DNA of 64,000 nt from JALHOP01 sp964484195 (lineage in GTDB: Bacteria; Myxococcota; XYA12-FULL-58-9; JALHOP01): positions 62,001 through 126,000 of the forward strand of contig CAZAER010000001.1 in NCBI GenBank assembly GCA_964484195.1. Direction: 5' to 3'. Position 1 is the first letter of the stretch. Every line of letters begins with the position of its first letter. The position numbers and the translations under genes were made by a program. The notes under the pieces were generated by a model. That model was given only the letters and a program-made list of their open reading frames with translations. It was not told where the DNA came from and ran no database searches. Below are positions 59,682 to 64,000 of the stretch, one piece after another.

Positions 59682-59708
59682 CGAAGTTGCGAGACCCGCG
59701 CAACTTCG
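59682..59708. promoter_or_regulatory. Perfect 10-bp inverted repeat between divergent genes
   Basis: CGAAGTTGCG and its exact complement CGCAACTTCG are separated by seven bases. The repeat lies between the OmpA-type lipoprotein gene (minus) and the 59764 gene (plus), so it could be an operator controlling both or a hairpin in a leader RNA. Confidence 0.5.
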
Positions 59709-59763
59709 ATGGGGGACTTGCCGATAGTGAGATCAAGAAAGACGCAAACGGGAGACTATTGCC

Positions 59764-60306
59764 ATGTCGGCTCTTGCACACGAGACACGGAACGCGGAAG
59801 CAGCCCAGAGCATCGGGGCGACCCAGGCTCGCGCGGTCGACAATTACATGTCGGCGGTATCGTCTGCCTCCCAGCTCGCGGACATCGGCGAGCTCGAAAA
59901 GGCCATGCGCCTCCTTCGCCGCAGCATCACCTCCGCCAAGAAGGCCGGTTGCATGCTCGACTATCCGGCGCTCGAGCACCGCGCGGTCATCATGCAGCGC
60001 GAGGGCTACATCGGCGCCGTCGATCGCCAGCTGGAGCGCGCCGAGCGCAAGGCTGCCAAGGGCGAGCTCGCCGAAGTCGAATCCGCCATCAGCATCATGG
60101 AAGAATGCGCGGTCAAAGCGCGTGAGCTCGGTGGCGTCGTCGTCATCGATACGGCGCGCGTCGAAGCGGCGCTCGCCAAGGCGCGCGCTCTCGCCGCCCA
60201 GACTGCCGAGCGCGATCGCATCATTTCGGAGCACCTGAACAAGGTCGGCGAAGCTTTCTTGTCGCTCTACGAAGCAGCGACCGGTGATCCTTCTTCCGAC
60301 AAGTAG
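59764..60306 (+). CDS. Hypothetical helical protein
   Basis: A 180-residue, nearly all-helical soluble protein with heptad-like patterns (LADIGELEKAMRLLRRSITS, DRQLERAERKAAKGELAEVE, VEAALAKARALAAQTAERDR). A GGGAG sequence precedes the ATG. I do not recognise a family; a helical scaffold or TPR-like fold is plausible. It is divergent from the OmpA-type lipoprotein gene across an inverted repeat and 27 bases from the aminotransferase gene. Confidence 0.65.
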   Translation: MSALAHETRNAEAAQSIGATQARAVDNYMSAVSSASQLADIGELEKAMRLLRRSITSAKKAGCMLDYPALEHRAVIMQREGYIGAVDRQLERAERKAAKGELAEVESAISIMEECAVKARELGGVVVIDTARVEAALAKARALAAQTAERDRIISEHLNKVGEAFLSLYEAATGDPSSDK

Positions 60307-60333
60307 TCCGCTTTGTGGCTATAACCGGGTCCC

Positions 60334-61584
60334 GTGAGCGACAGCACCTTCCATCCGTTTCGCGCGGTGCCGCGCACCGGCGTCATCTTCGTCAGTGAGG
60401 AAGCCGCCAAGCGTGGCTTCCGGCCTGGCGACTCCACCTGGAGCAACCTCGGACAGGGGCAGCCGGAGAGCGGTCCGCTAGACGGGGCACCCGATCGCCC
60501 GAGCTCGTTGCCGCTTCTCGCCGACGACTTCGAATACGCGCCGGTCGGCGGTCTACGAGCGCTGCGCGAGGCCGTAGCGAACCTCTACAATACGGTCTAC
60601 CGCGCGAATTCGCGTTCGAAGTACACTGCCGAGAACGTCGCGATCGCTGGCGGGGGACGCGTGGCGCTGACCCGCGTCTTGAGCGCCGTGGGCCAGGTGA
60701 ACGTCGGCCACTTCCTGCCGGACTACACGGCCTACGAAGAGCTGCTCGACATCTTCCGTGCCTTTCATCCGACCCCGATCATGCTCGAGCCGAAGGCGCA
60801 GTACGAATTCGGCTCGAAGGAGCTCGAGCGCGAGATCATGGGCCGCGGCCTGGGCGCGGTGTTGCTCTCGAATCCCTGCAATCCGACGGGCCGAGTGATC
60901 GCCGGGGCCGCGTTGGCGGACTACGTGCGGGTCTCGCGCGAGACCGGCTGCGCGCTCATCGCCGACGAGTTCTACGGCAACTATCTCTACTCCGACGACG
61001 GCGTGACCCGAACGGTGAGTGCCGCCGAGTTCGCGGACGACGTCGATCGCGATCCCGTCGTCATCTTGAACGGTCTTACCAAGTGCTGGCGGTTTCCAGG
61101 TTGGCGCGTCAGCTGGGTCGTGGGCCCCCGGCCGCTCATCGAAGCGGTCAACAGCGCCGGCAGCTTCCTCGACGGCGGCGGTGCTCGTCCGCTACAGCGG
61201 GCAGCGATCGATCTGGTGTCGCCGGAGCGCTTCATGAGCGAAACCAAGGTCGTGCAGAAGGTCTTCGGTGCCAAGCGCGGCATGGTGCTCGACGCCCTGA
61301 AGTCGATGGGCATTCAGGTCGAGGCGCCGCCGCAAGGCACCTTCTATGTCTGGGCGAGCCTCGCATCGTTGCCGGGCCCGCTCTCCGATGGCATGGAGCT
61401 TTTCCGCCGTGCTCTCGCCAAGAACGTCATCGTCATCCCTGGGGAGTTTTTCGACGTGAATCCCGGCAAACGCCGTAATCGCCGACGTTTCCAGAACTAC
61501 GTGCGCATCTCGTTCGGTCCCGCGAAAGCGGAGCTCGAACGGGGTCTGTCGGTGTTGGCCGATCTCATCCGCGAGCACGGCTGA
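60334..61584 (+). CDS. PLP-dependent aminotransferase, class I/II
   Basis: A 416-residue fold-type I aminotransferase. The substrate-side stretch DDFEYAPVGGLRALREAVAN, the VLLSNPCNPTGRVI loop, CALIADEFYGNYLYSDDG with the PLP-binding Asp, and the lysine motif LNGLTKCWRFPGWRVSW (Lys250) are present, and the C-terminal RFQNYVRISFGP supplies the carboxylate Arg. Substrate unknown. Starts at GTG 60334; the trehalase-like gene begins three bases after its stop. Confidence 0.9.
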   Translation: MSDSTFHPFRAVPRTGVIFVSEEAAKRGFRPGDSTWSNLGQGQPESGPLDGAPDRPSSLPLLADDFEYAPVGGLRALREAVANLYNTVYRANSRSKYTAENVAIAGGGRVALTRVLSAVGQVNVGHFLPDYTAYEELLDIFRAFHPTPIMLEPKAQYEFGSKELEREIMGRGLGAVLLSNPCNPTGRVIAGAALADYVRVSRETGCALIADEFYGNYLYSDDGVTRTVSAAEFADDVDRDPVVILNGLTKCWRFPGWRVSWVVGPRPLIEAVNSAGSFLDGGGARPLQRAAIDLVSPERFMSETKVVQKVFGAKRGMVLDALKSMGIQVEAPPQGTFYVWASLASLPGPLSDGMELFRRALAKNVIVIPGEFFDVNPGKRRNRRRFQNYVRISFGPAKAELERGLSVLADLIREHG

Positions 61585-61587
61585 GCC

Positions 61588-63171
61588 ATGATGCGCACGC
61601 TCGTCGTTCTTTCGTTCGTCTTCCAGGTCGCTTGCGCCGGCGGCATGAGCCAGGCGCAGCAGGCCGAGGCCGATGCCGCGCCCATCCTCGGTTACATCAA
61701 AGACGGTTGGCGTACGCTGACGCGGACGCACAAAGATCTCGTCGCCGCCGCCGAGGACCCCAAGCTCACGCACGGGGCCCCTTGGCTCGTGTACGCCCCC
61801 GAGGGCGACCTCGAAGCCGCGGGCGCGCTGGTGCGTTCGGCGCTCGGGGAGAAGAGCGGTCAGATCGAGGTACGCGCGCTCACCGGCGAGGTCACCGAGC
61901 CGGGCTTGTTGTACCTGCCGAATCCCTACGTCGTGCCCGGCGGTCGCTTCAACGAGATGTACGGCTGGGACAGCTATTTCATCCTCTTGGGGCTACTCCG
62001 CGATAACGAAGTCGACCTGGCGCGCGGCATGGTCGAGAACTTCGTCTACGAGATCGACCACTACGGCACGATCTTGAACGCCAATCGCACCTACTACCTG
62101 ACGCGCTCGCAGCCGCCATTCCTCACGCGCATGGTCCTCGAGATCTACGCGCGGACGCAGGACCGTGCCTGGCTCGCATCGACGATGCCGGCGATCCAGA
62201 AGTACTACGACTTCTGGACGACGCCGCCGCACACGCTGCCGGGCATGGGACTGTCGCGTTATTACGACCGCGGGGTGGGGCCGGCGCCCGAGGTGGTTTC
62301 GGGCGAGATCGAGAACGGCCTGTCGCACTACGAGCGGGTGCGCAACGAGTACAAGACGCACCCCGAACAGGTCGAAGGATACCCACTCGCCGACATGTAC
62401 GACGCTGCGAGCGACACGCTGTTGCCCGAGTTCTACGTTGGCGACCGCTCGATGCGCGAGTCGGGCTTCGACCCCTCGGGGCGCTTCGGCACCTTCAACA
62501 TCGGCGCGACGCGTTACGCGGCGGTTTGTCTGAACAGTCTGCTCTGGCAGATGGAACGGGACACCGCCGACATCGCCGAGATCGTAGGCACCGACCCAAC
62601 GCCATGGCGGACACTCGCCGATCAGCGTCGCGCTGCCATCGATGGCGCGCTCTGGGACGACGGGCGTGGGCTCTACTTCGACGCCGACATCACCAGCGGT
62701 CAGCGCCGCGACTATCCTTTCGCCACCACGTTCTTCCCGTTGTGGACGGGCGTCGCGAGCCAGTCACAGGCCGACCGCGTCGTCGAGAACCTGAAGATCT
62801 TCGAACGCGCTGGCGGCATCGTCACCAGCCCCAAGAACACCGGGGCGCAGTGGGACGCGCCTTTCGGATGGGCACCGCTGCAGATCGTCGCCATCGAAGG
62901 CCTGCGCCGCTACGGCTACATCGCCGAAGCCGACCGTCTTAGCATCGCCTTCCTCTCGCTCGTCCTGCAGGAGTTCCGCGAGCACGACGCTATCTTCGAG
63001 AAGTACGACGTCGAAGCTCGCGACTCCGCGGTCGCCGCCAACGTGAAGTTCGGCTACAGCGCCAACGTCATCGGCTTCGGCTGGACCAACGCCGCCTGGA
63101 CGACGCTCTGGGACAAGCTCGGGGTTGGGGCGAAGAAGAAGGTCATCGCCGCCGCGGCATCGACCAACTAG
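61588..63171 (+). CDS. GH37 trehalase-like lipoprotein, catalytic base apparently missing
   Basis: A 527-residue lipoprotein (signal LVVLSFVFQVAC) of glycoside hydrolase family 37. Both family signatures are seen: PGGRFNEMYGWDSYF (from residue 118) and QWDAPFGWAP (from 421). The acid residue matches Asp295 in ESGFDPSGRF. In characterised trehalases a glutamate near the final GFGWTN motif is the general base (within GGGGEYPLQDGFGWTN in E. coli TreA, immediately before GFGW in yeast Nth1). Here the segment is FGYSANVIGFGWTN, with no glutamate. The protein may be inactive on trehalose, bind it, or use another residue. Confidence 0.88.
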   Translation: MMRTLVVLSFVFQVACAGGMSQAQQAEADAAPILGYIKDGWRTLTRTHKDLVAAAEDPKLTHGAPWLVYAPEGDLEAAGALVRSALGEKSGQIEVRALTGEVTEPGLLYLPNPYVVPGGRFNEMYGWDSYFILLGLLRDNEVDLARGMVENFVYEIDHYGTILNANRTYYLTRSQPPFLTRMVLEIYARTQDRAWLASTMPAIQKYYDFWTTPPHTLPGMGLSRYYDRGVGPAPEVVSGEIENGLSHYERVRNEYKTHPEQVEGYPLADMYDAASDTLLPEFYVGDRSMRESGFDPSGRFGTFNIGATRYAAVCLNSLLWQMERDTADIAEIVGTDPTPWRTLADQRRAAIDGALWDDGRGLYFDADITSGQRRDYPFATTFFPLWTGVASQSQADRVVENLKIFERAGGIVTSPKNTGAQWDAPFGWAPLQIVAIEGLRRYGYIAEADRLSIAFLSLVLQEFREHDAIFEKYDVEARDSAVAANVKFGYSANVIGFGWTNAAWTTLWDKLGVGAKKKVIAAAASTN

Positions 63172-63225
63172 CTTTTTGGGATTTACAGCCCGAGGCCGGG
63201 ATGTTAGCTAGCCGGCTCCTTTTGA

Positions 63226-63298
63226 GGCCCCATCGTCTAGCGGTCTAGGACGTCGCCCTCTCACGGCGAAAACGCGGGTTCGATTCCCGCTGGGGTCA
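63226..63298 (+). tRNA. tRNA-Glu(CTC)
   Basis: Folds as a tRNA: acceptor GGCCCCA with TGGGGTC, discriminator A; anticodon stem TCGCC/GGCGA with loop CTCTCAC and anticodon CTC (Glu); T arm GCGGG-TTCGATT-CCCGC. CCA is not encoded. It lies in the gap between the trehalase-like gene and the phospholipase gene. Confidence 0.95.
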
Positions 63299-63339
63299 CT
63301 TCAGAACCGTAGGCGCGGAACCACCTACGACGTTGGGTT

Positions 63340-64000
63340 CTAGAGCTTCGTGCCTTGGGCTTCGTCGTAGAGGCGGCCGCGCTCGGACATGCCGAGGCCG
63401 ATGCGGAAGCTGCTGTTGCCGCGCTCGTAGCGTGAGAGCATCTCGCCGTAGCCGGTGAAGAACTGGGCGTAGAGATAGATGTTGAGCGGCCAGATCTTGC
63501 CGGCGAGCGATGCGCGGCTTGGATGCCACTTGGCGTCGACCTGAATGGCGCCCTTGTCGAGGCCGCCTTTGAAGCCCTTGCGCAGCATGACGTTGAGGTC
63601 GCCGTAGCCGTACCAGCGACCGGTGTCCTCGCGGCCGGCGGTGAGTGTCAGCTCGCCGGGGCCGGTGAAATCGGGCTGCGACGGGTTCTCGCTGATCCCC
63701 CAGGGGTAGCCCCAAACGTGAAAGGTCGCGCCGATGTAGTTGCCGTCCGCGAAAGCGCACAGGCCAGTGACCTCGGCGTAGGTGCGATTCAAAGACTTCG
63801 ACAAGCGGTCGCCGCGGCCGTTCGACTCGTGCTCGACGCCGACACGCTCGCGGTACAGGCCGCATCCGGGACGCAGGTCCTCGTCGGGCGCGTAGTGCTG
63901 ATGCGCGTAGATGAGCTCGGGATTGTAGTTCGCTTCTTGGAAGGGGAACGACTTGTCATACAGCCGCCATAGCGAACGTTCGCTGAAGGCGAGATAGACC
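63340..64000 (-). CDS. pldA: Outer-membrane phospholipase A (OMPLA), partial
   Basis: The 3' part of a gene on the minus strand; its start is beyond the window edge. The predicted protein reads VYLAFSERSLWRLYDKSFPF, then QEANYNPEL and the catalytic stretch VEHESNGRGDRLSKSLNRTY, with the His-x-Ser pair and the later Asn of OMPLA. The C-terminal barrel part ends FFTGYGEMLSRYERGNSSFR and IGLGMSE. OMPLA is an outer-membrane lipase that cuts mislocalised phospholipids. Catalytic residues are complete. Confidence 0.9.
   Translation of the reverse strand, partial: VYLAFSERSLWRLYDKSFPFQEANYNPELIYAHQHYAPDEDLRPGCGLYRERVGVEHESNGRGDRLSKSLNRTYAEVTGLCAFADGNYIGATFHVWGYPWGISENPSQPDFTGPGELTLTAGREDTGRWYGYGDLNVMLRKGFKGGLDKGAIQVDAKWHPSRASLAGKIWPLNIYLYAQFFTGYGEMLSRYERGNSSFRIGLGMSERGRLYDEAQGTKL

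Noticed and set aside
63304..63342. Hairpin after tRNA-Glu as a terminator
   Set aside because: GAACC/GGTTC and GTAGG/CCTAC arms can pair, but the stem is broken by a bulge and lacks a T-run.

Overview
The window reads as chromosome of a GC-rich, rod-shaped Gram-negative bacterium, most likely a myxobacterium-type (Myxococcota, former deltaproteobacteria) lineage. This is inferred from the mix of outer-membrane and LPS genes (waaA, OmpA-type lipoprotein, phospholipase A, LptC-like protein), mreB, many large secreted FG-GAP, Cys-rich or beta-helix lipoproteins, and a very large cyclase-ATPase-TPR regulator. No rRNA or other taxonomic marker is present, so the assignment stays approximate. Genes are packed extremely tightly: same-strand genes overlap by ATGA or GTGA, convergent genes share stop codons, and no stretch over about 300 bases lacks a gene.

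Layout. 1-1839: right end of an integrative element (excisionase-like gene, tyrosine integrase) inserted at the 3' end of a tRNA-Cys gene; the rest of the element lies left of the window. 1888-5365: FecR lipoprotein, a FliK/HpaP-like secretion protein, an LptC-like lipoprotein divergent from truncated haemoglobin-yicC. 6145-7475: a REP-type transposase gene bracketed by inverted copies of a 17-bp repeat, with a third copy far away inside a lytic transglycosylase gene (54709-54725). 7517-21453: housekeeping and envelope genes (glycyl-tRNA synthetase, a duplicated beta-helix protein, TPR lipoprotein, mreB, RluA-type pseudouridine synthase, waaA, a lone MshEN domain, class I aldolase, CPBP protease, DUF1684).

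21475-25128 is the most striking gene: a protein with the architecture of soluble adenylyl cyclase (two cyclase domains, P-loop NTPase, TPR-like helices) in which the catalytic residues are split between the two cyclase domains. 25147-31259: release-factor-like protein, binding-protein lipoprotein, prmA, sspB, a degenerate NifU-like protein facing a Nudix hydrolase, and a lipoprotein/outer-membrane protein pair. 31274-35527: one six-gene operon encoding a lipid transporter with two different MlaE permeases, ATPase and MCE protein, followed by two MaoC/Had-type dehydratase subunits.

35572-63171: large secreted lipoproteins (Cys-rich, FG-GAP, propeller plus P-domain), a GH13 enzyme, ffh, two multi-pass membrane proteins, a patatin, an M20 peptidase, an MltB-like transglycosylase with a partner, an OmpA lipoprotein, a PLP aminotransferase and a GH37 trehalase-like lipoprotein that appears to lack the usual catalytic base. 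The window closes with tRNA-Glu and the 3' part of an outer-membrane phospholipase A gene. Nothing resembling a CRISPR array, rRNA operon or replication origin was seen.
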